NCBI RefSeq assembly: GCF_003387165.1
Contig: NZ_QUMW01000009.1
Span: forward strand, 372,001-436,000
Source of the DNA: Jeotgalicoccus halotolerans
GTDB lineage: Bacteria > Bacillota > Bacilli > Staphylococcales > Salinicoccaceae
DNA length: 64,000 nucleotides
Direction of reading: 5' to 3'
Shown piece after piece: positions 47,317 to 57,069 of this stretch. The notes below the pieces were generated by a model. The model was not told where the DNA came from. It saw nothing but the letters and a program-made list of their open reading frames with translations, and made no database searches. Within the stretch, counting starts at the first letter, position 1, and each line of letters starts with the position of its first letter. A program made the position numbers and the translations under genes.

Positions 47317-48369
47317 CTATTTACTATTTTTTATTTGACTCTCCAGTAATTGTTTCAAACCTTCTGATTCCGAAGTTTTTTCACGCTTCATCAGTGCAGT
47401 GAATGCTTCATCTTCGCTGATGCCGTTAAATAAGTAACCGTACAGAACTTTCGTAATCGGCATCTCAACATCGTGCTGTTCAGAAAGCTCATAAGCGGCT
47501 TTGGTCGTATTGACGCCTTCGACCACCATACCCATTTGTTCTGTCGCTTCTTTAAGAGTTAACCCGCCTGCAAGCATCTGGCCGCAGCGGTAGTTTCTCG
47601 AGTGCTGGCTGGTCGCTGTAACAATCAGATCTCCCATTCCTGCCAGGCCGAGGAAGGTCAGCGGATTTGCCCCGAGTTTCGTACCGAGACGGGCGATTTC
47701 ATGGAGTCCGCGTGTAATAACCGCAGCTTTAGGATTATCGCCGAAACCGTAGCCTGCCAGTGCACCGACAGCGAGAGCAACTATATTTTTCAGCGCTCCT
47801 CCGATTTCCACTCCGACCATATCGTTATTAACGTATACTCTGAAATAATCCGTCATAAAGACATCCTGAATAATTTCAGCACCTTCTTCTGAAAGAGATG
47901 CTGTGCTGACAGTTGTCGGCTGCTTCAGAGCAACTTCTTCTGCATGGCTCGGTCCGCTGAGCACACAAATATCAGAGACACGTGCTTCATCGAATACTTC
48001 TTCGAGGACTTCCGAAACGCGTTTGTAAGTATTTAATTCAAGTCCTTTTGCTACATGTACTACAAGAACCTGTTTATTTAATTCTTCGAGGTATCCGTTT
48101 AAGTCGGAAGCGACTGAACGCATCGCATTCACCGGTACCGCAAGCACTAAAAGTTCAGCATGTGCTGCAGCTTCTTTTAGTGATGCTGTTGCTGTAATAG
48201 TTTCAGACAGCTTGATATCTTTTAAATATCGGCTGTTGGTGTGTCTTTCATTTATTTCCTGGACAGTATCTTGATTTCTCCCGTACATCATTACTCGATT
48301 ATTATTGTCATTTAAGACCATCGAGAGGCTTGTACCAAAACTACCTGTTCCAATGACTGAGATGTTCAT
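47317..48369 (-). CDS. gpsA: NAD(P)-dependent glycerol-3-phosphate dehydrogenase
   Basis: A 350-residue enzyme reducing dihydroxyacetone phosphate to glycerol-3-phosphate for phospholipids. It has SVIGTGSFGTSLSMVLNDN (nucleotide fold), VVHVAKGLE near 105, CVLSGPSHAEEV near 140, the catalytic-lysine region VEIGGALKNIVALAVGALAG near 190 and GLAGMGDLIVTATSQHSRNY near 255. It lies directly downstream of der, as in Bacillus, and slightly exceeds the usual length at the C-terminus. Confidence 0.96.
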   Translation of the reverse strand: MNISVIGTGSFGTSLSMVLNDNNNRVMMYGRNQDTVQEINERHTNSRYLKDIKLSETITATASLKEAAAHAELLVLAVPVNAMRSVASDLNGYLEELNKQVLVVHVAKGLELNTYKRVSEVLEEVFDEARVSDICVLSGPSHAEEVALKQPTTVSTASLSEEGAEIIQDVFMTDYFRVYVNNDMVGVEIGGALKNIVALAVGALAGYGFGDNPKAAVITRGLHEIARLGTKLGANPLTFLGLAGMGDLIVTATSQHSRNYRCGQMLAGGLTLKEATEQMGMVVEGVNTTKAAYELSEQHDVEMPITKVLYGYLFNGISEDEAFTALMKREKTSESEGLKQLLESQIKNSK

Positions 48370-48385
48370 ATTGATACCCTACTTT

Positions 48386-49699
48386 CTAATTTCGTTTACG
48401 GCTGATAATGTGAATCGGCGTGCCGGTGAAATCAAAGGCTTTTCGCAGCTGATTTTCTATATACCGTCTGTAGCTGAAATGCATCAGCTCCACGTCGTTC
48501 ACGAACAGGACGAAGGTCGGCGGGCCGACGCTCACCTGCGTACCGTAATATATACTTAAACGGCGACCTGTTGAGTCTGTCGGCGTTGGATTCATGCTGA
48601 CACTGTCTACAAGTACTTCGTTCAGTGTGCTCGACTTTACGCGCATATGACTTGATGCGTACGCTTGTTGAATAAGCGGGAACAAAGTTTTAAGACGGAC
48701 TTTAGTCATAGCAGAGACGAAAGTAATCGGTGCGTAGTCCAGATACTGGAAGTTCGATCTGATTTCCAGTTCAAATTTGCGCATTGTCTTTTCATCTTTT
48801 TCGACTGCATCCCATTTGTTGACGACAATTATAATCGCTCGGCCCGCTTCATGTGCAAGACCTGCAATTCTTTTATCCTGTTCGCGGATGCCTTCCTCAC
48901 CGTTCAGCACGACGAGAACAACATCGGAACGTTCAATCGCCCGGGTTGCACGGAGCACTGAATATTTTTCGGTTGCTTCATATACTTTACCGCGCTTTCT
49001 CATACCCGCTGTGTCGATTAAAGTGTACGGTTCATCTTCAAAAGTATACGCTGTATCGACCGCATCGCGCGTCGTGCCTGCTATATCGGAAACAATAACT
49101 CGCTCCTCGCCGAGAATAGCGTTGACCAGGCTGGATTTACCAACATTCGGACGGCCGATTAAAGATACTTTAATCGACGGGTCTTCTTCGACTTCTGTTT
49201 CCAGATTTTTAAAGTGCTGGACGACTTCGTCGAGCGCATCTCCAAGTCCGAGACCATGTGATCCGGATACCGGCCAGGGTTCTCCGAGCCCAAGCTGGTA
49301 AAACTCGTATATTTCACTGCGCATTTCATAGTTATCAATTTTGTTTACAGCAAGGACGACGGGTTTTTTTGACTTCTGTAAAATTCTCGCAACGAATAAA
49401 TCATCGCTCGTCACACCGTCTCTGCCGTTTACAATCATTAAAATAACATCTGCTTCAAGAATTGCGATTTCCGCCTGCATTTTAATCTGCTGCTGAAACG
49501 GCTCATCTTTAATTTCAATACCGCCTGTATCAATTAAATTAAAAGTATAATTTAACCAGTCACCTTCGGCGTACAATCTGTCTCTTGTAACGCCCGGAGA
49601 ATCTTCGACAATTGCCTTTCTTTCCCCGATAATTCTGTTAAAAAGTGTGGACTTGCCGACATTCGGCCGACCTACTACTGCTACTGTTGGTTTATACAT
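48386..49699 (-). CDS. der: Ribosome biogenesis GTPase Der (EngA)
   Basis: A 437-residue double GTPase assisting 50S assembly. The two G domains each have GRPNVGKS (residues 9-16 and about 184-191), DTGGIE and DTAGMRKRG switch regions, and NKID / NKWD specificity motifs. A C-terminal KH-like domain ends [16 protein letters not shown]. The start is ATG 49699, five bases after GGGAGGG; the frame to 49720 adds seven residues overlapping that site. Confidence 0.97.
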   Translation of the reverse strand: MYKPTVAVVGRPNVGKSTLFNRIIGERKAIVEDSPGVTRDRLYAEGDWLNYTFNLIDTGGIEIKDEPFQQQIKMQAEIAILEADVILMIVNGRDGVTSDDLFVARILQKSKKPVVLAVNKIDNYEMRSEIYEFYQLGLGEPWPVSGSHGLGLGDALDEVVQHFKNLETEVEEDPSIKVSLIGRPNVGKSSLVNAILGEERVIVSDIAGTTRDAVDTAYTFEDEPYTLIDTAGMRKRGKVYEATEKYSVLRATRAIERSDVVLVVLNGEEGIREQDKRIAGLAHEAGRAIIIVVNKWDAVEKDEKTMRKFELEIRSNFQYLDYAPITFVSAMTKVRLKTLFPLIQQAYASSHMRVKSSTLNEVLVDSVSMNPTPTDSTGRRLSIYYGTQVSVGPPTFVLFVNDVELMHFSYRRYIENQLRKAFDFTGTPIHIISRKRN

Positions 49700-49735
49700 T
49701 GTTACCCTCCCTGTATGCACATATATTTTAACACA

Positions 49736-49769
49736 AATAAAATAAAGAGCGATAGTATCATCGCTCTTT
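49736..49769 (-). terminator. Intrinsic terminator after rpsA
   Basis: AAAGAGCGAT / ATCGCTCTTT stem with a six-base loop, then ATTTTATTT on the minus strand, between rpsA and der. Confidence 0.78.
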
Positions 49770-49790
49770 ATTCATTAATGAGTTCTAATA

Positions 49791-51041
49791 TTATAAGTCT
49801 AAGTTTTTAAAACGATCGCCGAACATGTCTCCTAAAGTAGGTGCATCGTCTTCAGTATCATCAGTGTAAACGCGTGCGTTTTCTTCGCGCTTAGGCTGTT
49901 TTGATTTTGGCGGAGCAGATTCCAGAGCCTTGATTGACAGTGAAATCTTTTCGTTATCTTTGTCTAAGTCGATGATTTTCACTTCAATTTCCTGATCTTC
50001 TTTCAGTACATCGCCAGGTACATTTACATGTTCATGTGCAATTTCTGAAATGTGAACCAGTCCTTCAACACCAGGTTCTACTTCAACGAAAGCACCGAAG
50101 TCAACGAGACGTTTAACAGTTCCCGTCAGCACATCGCCTGTGCTGTGAGCATCGATAAACTTATTGAATGGTGATTCGCCGGCTTGTTTCACAGAGAGGC
50201 TGATGCGTTCCTCTTCAGGATTAACATCAAGAACTTTCACTTTAACTTTTTGTCCGATTTCAACTGCGTCTTCGACGCTGTTAACACGGCTGTAGCTCAG
50301 TTCTGAAATGTGTGCAAGACCGTCTGCGCTGCCGATATTAATGAATGCACCGAAAGAAGTCGTGCGTACAACTTCACCTTCGATAATGCTGCCGATCTCC
50401 AGGTTTTGAAGTTCTTCCTGGCGCTGTTTTGATTTCTCACCTTCAACGATGCGTTTGCGGTTAAGAATTACTCTGTTTTTCTCCTGATCGATATCTTCGA
50501 CTTTAACTTCCAGAGTCTGACCGTTGAACTGTTCAAGGTCTTCAATATATTCATCAGAAAGAAGTGATGCAGGAATAAATCCTCTCACGCCGACGTCTAG
50601 TACAAGACCGGCCTTAACTGCTTCTACAACAGTACCTTCTAGCGTTGCATCAGCATCTTGTTTCTGTTTTAAATCTTCGTATGCTTTTTGTTCATCGAGC
50701 TTGCGGATTGAAATGATGATGTTTTTAGCATCATCTTCCACTTTGATAACTACTGCAGTGATTGAATCATCAAGTGCAATAATGTCATTCGGGTGCTCGA
50801 TGCGTTTGTTTGTAAGCTGACTGATTGGAATTATGCCTTCGTAGTCAGAATCATCCACTTGAACTTTTACAAACTTGTCTTCGATGTTAAAGATTGTACC
50901 TGTTACTGTGTCACCAACTGCAAACGGACTGTTATCAGCCGTTTCAGTTTCATTCTGTAAATCTTCGCTGTTGTCAGGTGCATCGTTTACTTCTCTTTCT
51001 TCAATGTTTGATTCTTCGTTCTTAATGTCTTCTGTCGCCAT
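49791..51041 (-). CDS. rpsA: 30S ribosomal protein S1-like protein (four S1 domains)
   Basis: A 416-residue protein with an acidic N-terminal stretch (1-40) and four S1 RNA-binding domains (about 40-105, 120-190, 208-276, 293-362; the third contains IEGEVVRTTSFGAFINIGSADGLAHISEL). This is the short Gram-positive form (YpfD-like) with a basic tail KQPKREENARVY. It binds mRNA or the ribosome; the Gram-positive protein is less tightly ribosome-bound than in E. coli. It follows plsC and cmk. Confidence 0.94.
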   Translation of the reverse strand: MATEDIKNEESNIEEREVNDAPDNSEDLQNETETADNSPFAVGDTVTGTIFNIEDKFVKVQVDDSDYEGIIPISQLTNKRIEHPNDIIALDDSITAVVIKVEDDAKNIIISIRKLDEQKAYEDLKQKQDADATLEGTVVEAVKAGLVLDVGVRGFIPASLLSDEYIEDLEQFNGQTLEVKVEDIDQEKNRVILNRKRIVEGEKSKQRQEELQNLEIGSIIEGEVVRTTSFGAFINIGSADGLAHISELSYSRVNSVEDAVEIGQKVKVKVLDVNPEEERISLSVKQAGESPFNKFIDAHSTGDVLTGTVKRLVDFGAFVEVEPGVEGLVHISEIAHEHVNVPGDVLKEDQEIEVKIIDLDKDNEKISLSIKALESAPPKSKQPKREENARVYTDDTEDDAPTLGDMFGDRFKNLDL

Positions 51042-51110
51042 GTGCTTGCCTCCAATTACTATACAGTGTATATAAATAACTTCTTACAATTCGTGTCTTT
51101 TGTCAAGTGA

Positions 51111-51692
51111 TTATTCAGAAAATAGTAAATTGTTAAGATTTTCCTCTAATTTAAGCGTTAAATCTTTGCGTGTATTGCCTGCCTCTAAAAACTCTTTCGT
51201 ATCGATCGGCTTGCCAAATACTATTGTAACACCTTTTTTTCGATTATACTCGCCTTTAATAATTACAGGGACAATCGGTGCTTCTGATTTGCTGGCGATA
51301 AAGCTCGCCCCCTGCTGAAGAGGCTGTAATTTTTTAACGTCTTCTTTATTGCGGCTGCCTTCTGGAAATATTAACAGACAGCGGTCTTCTTTTAATGCAT
51401 TAATAGAAGTTTTCAGAGCAGCTCTGTCACTCTTCCCGCGAGATACGGGAATCGCGTTCAGGCTCGGGAATATTTTACCGATGACCGGCAGTTCGAATAA
51501 CTCCGATTTTGCAAAGAATGACAGCTGGCGTTCCAGAGCGAGACCGATCAGCGGCGGATCGAAATCCGAAATATGATTTGAGACCAGCATAACCGGCCCC
51601 GATGACGGTACTCTGTCTTCGCCGATTACCGTTATTTTAAATCTTAATTTGTAATAGCATTTAACTAAAAACCTCGCGCTTTCATATAACAT
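51111..51692 (-). CDS. plsC: 1-acyl-sn-glycerol-3-phosphate acyltransferase
   Basis: A 193-residue membrane-associated acyltransferase making phosphatidic acid. It has the catalytic NHISDFDPP (HxxxxD) near residue 38, an ELPVIGKIFPSLNAIPVSRG block near 67, and FPEGSRNK near 108. It lies directly between cmk (no gap) and rpsA, an order found in several Bacillales. It joins gpsA in the phospholipid pathway. Length is normal. Confidence 0.94.
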   Translation of the reverse strand: MLYESARFLVKCYYKLRFKITVIGEDRVPSSGPVMLVSNHISDFDPPLIGLALERQLSFFAKSELFELPVIGKIFPSLNAIPVSRGKSDRAALKTSINALKEDRCLLIFPEGSRNKEDVKKLQPLQQGASFIASKSEAPIVPVIIKGEYNRKKGVTIVFGKPIDTKEFLEAGNTRKDLTLKLEENLNNLLFSE

Positions 51693-52346
51693 TTACTGTA
51701 CCTCCAGTTTATCTTCCGCCAGCTGAATTATCTTTGCTTCAGCTTCTTCAATCGACAGCTGACTTGTATCGAGAAGGACTGCGTCATGAGCCTGAACGAG
51801 CGGTGAAATTTCTCTCGTGCTGTCAATTTCATCGCGGCGGATGATTTCCGCAGTCAGTGTGGCTAAATCTATGTTGTTGCCGCGTGCAGTCTCCTCGAGC
51901 AGCCTGCGCTCTGCTCTGACTTCTGGCGAAGCCATCATAAAAACTTTCAAGTCCGCATCTGGCAGCACAGTCGTGCCGATATCCCTGCCGTCCATTACAA
52001 CGCTGCTCGTTCTGCTTATTTCACGCTGCATGTCAACGAGATATGTTCTGACCTCGCCGGCTGCCGCAACACGGCTGACGTTATTTGTAACTTCCGGCGA
52101 GCGGATTTCTTTTGAGACATCTTTATTATTTAAGTATACTTCGTCGTTGATGCCGAATGTAATGTGAATGTGCGAAGCGATATCTTTAATAATATCATCG
52201 CCGTGTTCAAGCACATACAAAGTAACTGCACGGTACATTGCACCGGTATCGATATATAAAAATCCTAATTTTTTTGCGACGCGTTTTGCAATAGTACTCT
52301 TGCCGGCAGCAGCCGGCCCGTCAATTGCGATGCTGATGTGTGACAT
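51693..52346 (-). CDS. cmk: Cytidylate kinase
   Basis: A 217-residue (d)CMP kinase: P-loop AIDGPAAAGKSTIAKRVAKK (7-26), GFLYIDTGAMYRAVTLYVLE near 29, MDGRDIGTTVLPDADLKVFM near 118 and the lid region RRDEIDSTREISPL near 168. Soluble nucleotide metabolism enzyme; cmk-rpsA linkage is widespread. The ATG follows a modest ribosome site after the LysM gene. Confidence 0.97.
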   Translation of the reverse strand: MSHISIAIDGPAAAGKSTIAKRVAKKLGFLYIDTGAMYRAVTLYVLEHGDDIIKDIASHIHITFGINDEVYLNNKDVSKEIRSPEVTNNVSRVAAAGEVRTYLVDMQREISRTSSVVMDGRDIGTTVLPDADLKVFMMASPEVRAERRLLEETARGNNIDLATLTAEIIRRDEIDSTREISPLVQAHDAVLLDTSQLSIEEAEAKIIQLAEDKLEVQ

Positions 52347-52364
52347 TTAATGGCCTACTTTCAT

Positions 52365-53429
52365 TTACGGTATTATAAGTTCCTGTCCAACGGTCAGATT
52401 ATCCGGAGTAACGCCGTTTGCTTCCATGATGCGCTGTACATTTTCTGCGCTGCCCTCGCCGTAGTACTGAATAGCAATACGGTATAAGTTATCTTCGGAT
52501 GTGACGACGTGAGAAGCATTGGCGTTTTCTGTTTCATCTGAGACGGAGTCTGTATCTGTTTCTGTATTTTCTTCCGTTTCGTTTTCTGTACTGTTACCTG
52601 CGGTTTCTGTACTGTTACTTGCGGTTTCTGCCTCCGAATCAGTTTCTGAGTTTTCTTCCGACTCTTCCAAAGCTGACTGATTCTCTTCCTCGGAACCGTC
52701 TTCCTTGCCGCGGATTGCGCTGAGTGCAGCTTCTTCAAGCTCTTGAAGTTCTTCCTGAGAGTAATTTGTTTCCATATTTTTTGCAGTTAAATCTTCATTG
52801 CGGTTTTCAGCCAGCCGTCTTTCGTGTTCTGCTTTCTGGGCTTCAAGTTCCTCGTTAAAAGCCTGTTCTTCTTCTGTCTCTTCACCGTCTGCGATTTCTT
52901 CTGAAGTGTTTTCATCGGCCACCTTCATTTCATCGTTCAATGACGGCCAGAAATTCGAAAATATTAAAAATGCCAATAAGACTGTAATAGGAATTAAAAC
53001 GAGTATGGCAAGTACCCAGGGAAGCATGCGTTTCTGTCCGCCGTCTTTCTTTTGTTCGGGTTTTTTATCAGCTGCTTTTGCAGCACCGATGCCGCCGAGT
53101 TTTTCTTTGGAAATTTTAATTTCCTTGTTAATGCGCTGTTTATATGAGGATAACTTTCCTGCAAACAGCGCCTTGCCTTTTTCGGCATTTTCCCGGCTGA
53201 AGTACCCTTTCAGCTTATCTGTAAAATTATTATCTTTCGGCTGCTGTTTTTTCGGAGCTTTTTTCTCCGGCTGTTTACTGTCAGCAGCATCTTTAGTTTT
53301 ATGACGCGCACTGCGGCTTAAAGTTTCGCGTTCTCGTTCTCCAGACTTTTTGTTACCTGCACTTGTTTTACCAGACTTCTCATCCTGTGCTCGCTTATGG
53401 TTAATATCTTTGTAAAAATCATCTTTCAT
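52365..53429 (-). CDS. ypbE: LysM-domain membrane protein, YpbE/EbpS-like
   Basis: A 354-residue protein: a lysine-rich cytoplasmic N-terminus (1-135), one membrane helix (about 136-157, LPWVLAILVLIPITVLLAFL), an acidic low-complexity stretch (about 165-300, rich in E, S, N and T with short TAGNSTE/N-type repeats), and a C-terminal LysM domain (about 305-354, EDNLYRIAIQYYGEGSAENV). The C-terminus closely resembles staphylococcal EbpS, which displays LysM outside the membrane; elastin binding cannot be assumed. The start is ATG 53429, seven bases after AGGAGA. It is divergent from fer. Confidence 0.88.
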   Translation of the reverse strand: MKDDFYKDINHKRAQDEKSGKTSAGNKKSGERERETLSRSARHKTKDAADSKQPEKKAPKKQQPKDNNFTDKLKGYFSRENAEKGKALFAGKLSSYKQRINKEIKISKEKLGGIGAAKAADKKPEQKKDGGQKRMLPWVLAILVLIPITVLLAFLIFSNFWPSLNDEMKVADENTSEEIADGEETEEEQAFNEELEAQKAEHERRLAENRNEDLTAKNMETNYSQEELQELEEAALSAIRGKEDGSEEENQSALEESEENSETDSEAETASNSTETAGNSTENETEENTETDTDSVSDETENANASHVVTSEDNLYRIAIQYYGEGSAENVQRIMEANGVTPDNLTVGQELIIP

Positions 53430-53551
53430 AGCGCATTCTCCTAGTAACTGCATTCTTGGTTTAATTATATATTGTTTGTATGGACATTTAAAGAGTAATC
53501 ATACTTACGGTGGATTGTTAACAAATTCGATTTTTGTTCATTGATAAATTT

Positions 53552-53579
53552 TTGATTTTCTCTTAGTATTAGTTATGAA
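53552..53579 (+). promoter_or_regulatory. Candidate promoter for fer
   Basis: TTGATT at 53552-53557 and TATGAA at 53574-53579, 16 bases apart and about 30 bases before the fer start. Partial match to consensus. Confidence 0.4.
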
Positions 53580-53596
53580 CTAATCGTAAACGTTAA

Positions 53597-53863
<267 letters not shown>

Positions 53864-53878
53864 ATTGATTTAAATATC

Positions 53879-53910
53879 AAGAACGGAATCATTGATTCCG
53901 TTCTTTTTTT
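53879..53910 (+). terminator. Intrinsic terminator after fer
   Basis: GAACGGAAT / ATTCCGTTC stem with a five-base loop and a run of seven T. Confidence 0.88.
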
Positions 53911-53959
53911 GTCTGGAAAGAATTTACGGATTGAGCGCCTACGAATAGCATCGCAAGGC

Positions 53960-54014
53960 CGCCGTTGTAAACCGGACCGCTTCGGACAACAACACCATTT
54001 CGCCGTTGTAAACC
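53960..54014 (+). repeat. Two direct copies of a 14-base sequence, 41 bases apart
   Basis: CGCCGTTGTAAACC occurs at 53960-53973 and 54001-54014 in the gap between fer and ribU. The intervening 27 bases are not repeated. No gene is supported in 53911-54052. Confidence 0.6.
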
Positions 54015-54052
54015 AAAGCTAACATCTTAACCAGCTAAATACTCCTCCAAAT

Positions 54053-54082
54053 AAAAAGTCACCCGGATATCCGGATGACTTT
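54053..54082 (-). terminator. Intrinsic terminator after ribU
   Basis: AGTCATCCGG / CCGGGTGACT stem with loop ATAT and a TTTTT tail on the minus strand. It ends the scpA-to-ribU gene string. Confidence 0.85.
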
Positions 54083-54085
54083 CAT

Positions 54086-54649
54086 TTACTGTCTGTTCAT
54101 CAGAACAGGAACCGCCTTTTTATAAATTACATAACAGATCAGACTTAAAATAATACCTTTAACGATATTAAACGGAATAATTCCCGCTGTAATTACCGTA
54201 CGGAGGTTATTGAAAATATCTGTCTGGTCGACAATCAGGCCGTATGCCGGCAGCAGTACGAAGTAGTTGAGTACCGCAAGGGCCAGCGTCAGCACGACAG
54301 TCCCTGCTATAAAGCCTGCAATCAGGCTTTTCGCTGTTTTTCGCTTGTAATAGAAAAAATATACAGGCAGCAGAAATGAAAATGCTGCGAGCAGATTTGC
54401 TATCGGTCCGATTGGCTCACTTGCCATTAAAATGCTGTACAGTACTATTTTCATAATGATGATTAATGATCCGCCGATGCCTCCGAACAATATAAAACCG
54501 ATAAAGGCCGGTATGTCGGATAAATCGAGCATTAAGAATGGCGGCAGAAAAGGCAGCGGAAATTGAATCAGCATCAGAATGAAGGCGAGTGCACTTAATA
54601 TACTGATGTAAATAATTTTCCGAAGTCGCTGTCTGTCCAAATGGCTCAT
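54086..54649 (-). CDS. ribU: Riboflavin ECF transporter substrate-binding subunit RibU
   Basis: A 187-residue membrane protein with about six helices and ECF S-component features: LIQFPLPFLPPFLMLDLSDIPAF, a match to the FPFP...DFSDVPA region of Bacillus FmnP/RibU. It also has LNYFVLLPAYGL near 130 and IPFNIVKGIILSLI near 165. It binds riboflavin and works with a shared energising module not encoded here. It lies six bases after srrB, leaving no room for the FMN riboswitch that controls this gene in Bacillus. Confidence 0.92.
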   Translation of the reverse strand: MSHLDRQRLRKIIYISILSALAFILMLIQFPLPFLPPFLMLDLSDIPAFIGFILFGGIGGSLIIIMKIVLYSILMASEPIGPIANLLAAFSFLLPVYFFYYKRKTAKSLIAGFIAGTVVLTLALAVLNYFVLLPAYGLIVDQTDIFNNLRTVITAGIIPFNIVKGIILSLICYVIYKKAVPVLMNRQ

Positions 54650-54655
54650 TCCCTT

Positions 54656-56344
54656 CTATTTTCTTGGCAGTTTAATAGTGAATACTGTACCTTCGCCGAA
54701 AGTACTGTCTGCAGTAATCGTTCCGCCGTGTTTTTTAATAATATTGCTGACGATGTAAAGACCGAGACCGGTGCCGTGTTTTCCTCTCGTCCGTGCTTCA
54801 TCGGCTTTATAGAATCGTTCAAATATATGTTTCAGATTCTCACGCTTAATACCTGTACCGGTGTCACGGACTTCGATGCTTACATAGTCTTCATGATCTT
54901 CTGCAACATTTATTGTAATCATATCTCCTCGTGATGTATAGCGTATTGCATTATCGATTAAGTTAGTAAAGACCTGATTCAGTTTATCGTAATCAAAAGG
55001 GAACTGCACCGTCTCACTCCCGGCCTCTATAACCAGCTCAATATTGTTATCTTTCAGCTTATAATCAAAGCGCTGATGAAGTTCATCAAGCAGCATAGTA
55101 AAGTTCTGTACTTTAATATCGTACAGCACATCATCAGAATCCATGCGGGCAATAATCAGCAGTTCACTGACCAGCTTGTTCATACGGTCGGATTCGTCTT
55201 TTATAATCGATACCATTTCTTTAACTTCTTCGGGTTCGGTTACTATATCATCGAGCAGAGCTTCTGAATATCCGCTCAGCATCACCATCGGCGTTTTAAG
55301 CTCATGCGAGACGCTCGAAATAAAGTCCGTCCGCATTTTTTCTGTATTATATTCATCCGTAATATCCCGGATGAGTACCGTGACCCCATTCTCTTCTTCA
55401 AGCGATTTAACTGGAGACATGGCAAGCTGCAGGTGCAGATCTTCAATATCGAGCCGCTCGAGATGGTTTTCATCCGACCTCGAAACTTCTTTGATCAGCG
55501 ATTTAAAGGATTCGAATTCTTCTTGATTCTGCTGGAACAGCTGGTAATAGCTCTGTCCCCTGTCATTAGAGTAGACAGGTTCTGCTGATGTATTAAAATA
55601 TATAATTCCGTTCGACAGTGACAAAAAGACAGTTTCTCTTAAATTCTTTTCATGAGTCAGTTCTGTAATTGTATTTTTAATATTGTTATTCATCTTATTA
55701 AATGCTAGTGTCAGCTCGCCGATTTCATCTCTCGAGGTCACTTTAAGCTGATTGTATTTCCCTCCGGCTGTTGAGAAGGATGAATTTTTTAAGGCTATCA
55801 GCGGTTTAGTAATTCTTGAAATTAAGAAAAACGCAAAGAAAGTTGTCATTAAGAAAAGAACCGCCGCGCTGATTATCAGAATAATTAAGACTGTTAAAAA
55901 TGACTGGTTGAGACTGTCAAGATCACTGTATTTTATAATTGCTGTATCCGACTCGAAGAACTCGCTCAAATCAGACACCTTAACCATAAATTCCCGTTCG
56001 TTTATATCGTTGACGATAAAAGTGCTGGAAGTCAGATCAGAAGTAATAATTTCGCTGTATATTTCTTCAGCCATTTCGCTGTCGCCGGCAATGAAATGGC
56101 CATCGGAATAAATAATCAGGTTTTCTTCAGCTGCGAGGTACGAGTCGTTTAAATCAAGTGTATGCGTCGACAGCACTACATTTTCAATCCGGCTCAGTTC
56201 GTCTTCCAGGTGTTCTTCTGTACTGCTGAGCGCATAATTTCGGAAATAAAAACTCAAAATGATCGATAATATAATTAAAACTGTAGTTACTATCATTAAG
56301 ATAGTAAACCACAGTTTAGTTACAACGCTGGAGAAAAAACTCAT
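54656..56344 (-). CDS. srrB: Sensor histidine kinase SrrB (ResE type)
   Basis: A 562-residue membrane kinase: helix at about 12-32, extracellular sensor region (33-145), second helix at about 148-172, HAMP domain, PAS-like domain (about 235-330), HisKA with SSVSHELKTPMVMLSGYSEA (phospho-His near 350), and HATPase motifs NLIDNAIRYT, VRDTGTGI and GKHGTGLGLYI. SrrB/ResE responds to oxygen limitation or quinone redox state and phosphorylates SrrA. It overlaps srrA by four bases and is directly followed by ribU. Confidence 0.95.
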   Translation of the reverse strand: MSFFSSVVTKLWFTILMIVTTVLIILSIILSFYFRNYALSSTEEHLEDELSRIENVVLSTHTLDLNDSYLAAEENLIIYSDGHFIAGDSEMAEEIYSEIITSDLTSSTFIVNDINEREFMVKVSDLSEFFESDTAIIKYSDLDSLNQSFLTVLIILIISAAVLFLMTTFFAFFLISRITKPLIALKNSSFSTAGGKYNQLKVTSRDEIGELTLAFNKMNNNIKNTITELTHEKNLRETVFLSLSNGIIYFNTSAEPVYSNDRGQSYYQLFQQNQEEFESFKSLIKEVSRSDENHLERLDIEDLHLQLAMSPVKSLEEENGVTVLIRDITDEYNTEKMRTDFISSVSHELKTPMVMLSGYSEALLDDIVTEPEEVKEMVSIIKDESDRMNKLVSELLIIARMDSDDVLYDIKVQNFTMLLDELHQRFDYKLKDNNIELVIEAGSETVQFPFDYDKLNQVFTNLIDNAIRYTSRGDMITINVAEDHEDYVSIEVRDTGTGIKRENLKHIFERFYKADEARTRGKHGTGLGLYIVSNIIKKHGGTITADSTFGEGTVFTIKLPRK

Positions 56345-57051
56345 TTGTCATTAACCTCGAACTTATAGCCGATACCCCAGACTGTGTGAATCATCTGGCT
56401 TGCTTCCGGAGAAACTTTGTTCAGTTTCTCGCGGAGACGCTTAACGTGCGTATCGACTGTTCTTAAATCGCCGTAGAAGTCATAGTTCCACACTTCTTTC
56501 AGCAGTTCTTCCCGGTTAAATACTTTATCCGGACTCTTCGCTAAAAATAATAACAGCTCGTATTCTTTCGGTGTTAAATTAACCTTTTTGTCATCGGCGA
56601 GGACGCGGTGAGCGTCGTTGTCGATAACAAGATGTTCGTACACGATTATATCTTTGGCTGATGAATCGTTCTCGATAAAGGCCGTTTCAGAAGAACGGCG
56701 CAAGATTGCTTTTACTCTCAGCACGACTTCGCGGGGCGAGAACGGCTTCACGATATAGTCGTCAGCACCGACTTCAAGTCCCTCGACACGGTCAGCTTCT
56801 TCACCTTTTGCTGTCAGCATAATAACGGGCGTTGATTTTTCTTTGCGCAGTTCTTTTGCGACTTCAATCCCGTTCATTTCCGGCATCATCAAATCGAGAA
56901 GAATACAGTGGAAATCATTGTTTAATGCAAACTCCAGTGCTTCTCTGCCGTCTCCTGCTTCAGTAATTTCATACCCTTCTCTCGTCAGGTACAAGTTAAG
57001 CAATTTACGAATACGTTCTTCATCATCGACTAATAATATTTTTTCTGCCAT
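56341..57051 (-). CDS. srrA: Response regulator SrrA (ResD type)
   Basis: A 236-residue OmpR-family regulator: receiver domain with the acidic pocket LLVDDEE, phospho-acceptor LLDLMMPEMNG near 54 and VIMLTAKGEEADRVEGLEVGADDYIVKP, then a winged-helix DNA-binding domain (about 140-232, NLTPKEYELLLFLA, GDLRTVDTHVKRLREKL). Activates respiratory and anaerobic genes; resABC, qcrABC and its own operon are likely targets by family knowledge. It directly follows ccsB, as resD follows resC in Bacillus. Confidence 0.96.
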   Translation of the reverse strand: MAEKILLVDDEERIRKLLNLYLTREGYEITEAGDGREALEFALNNDFHCILLDLMMPEMNGIEVAKELRKEKSTPVIMLTAKGEEADRVEGLEVGADDYIVKPFSPREVVLRVKAILRRSSETAFIENDSSAKDIIVYEHLVIDNDAHRVLADDKKVNLTPKEYELLLFLAKSPDKVFNREELLKEVWNYDFYGDLRTVDTHVKRLREKLNKVSPEASQMIHTVWGIGYKFEVNDK

Positions 57052-57069
57052 AATTACCCTCTTTTCATA

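Noticed and set aside
54650-54655. FMN riboswitch ahead of ribU
   Set aside because: Only six bases separate srrB and ribU, and no riboswitch core was seen in the end of srrB.
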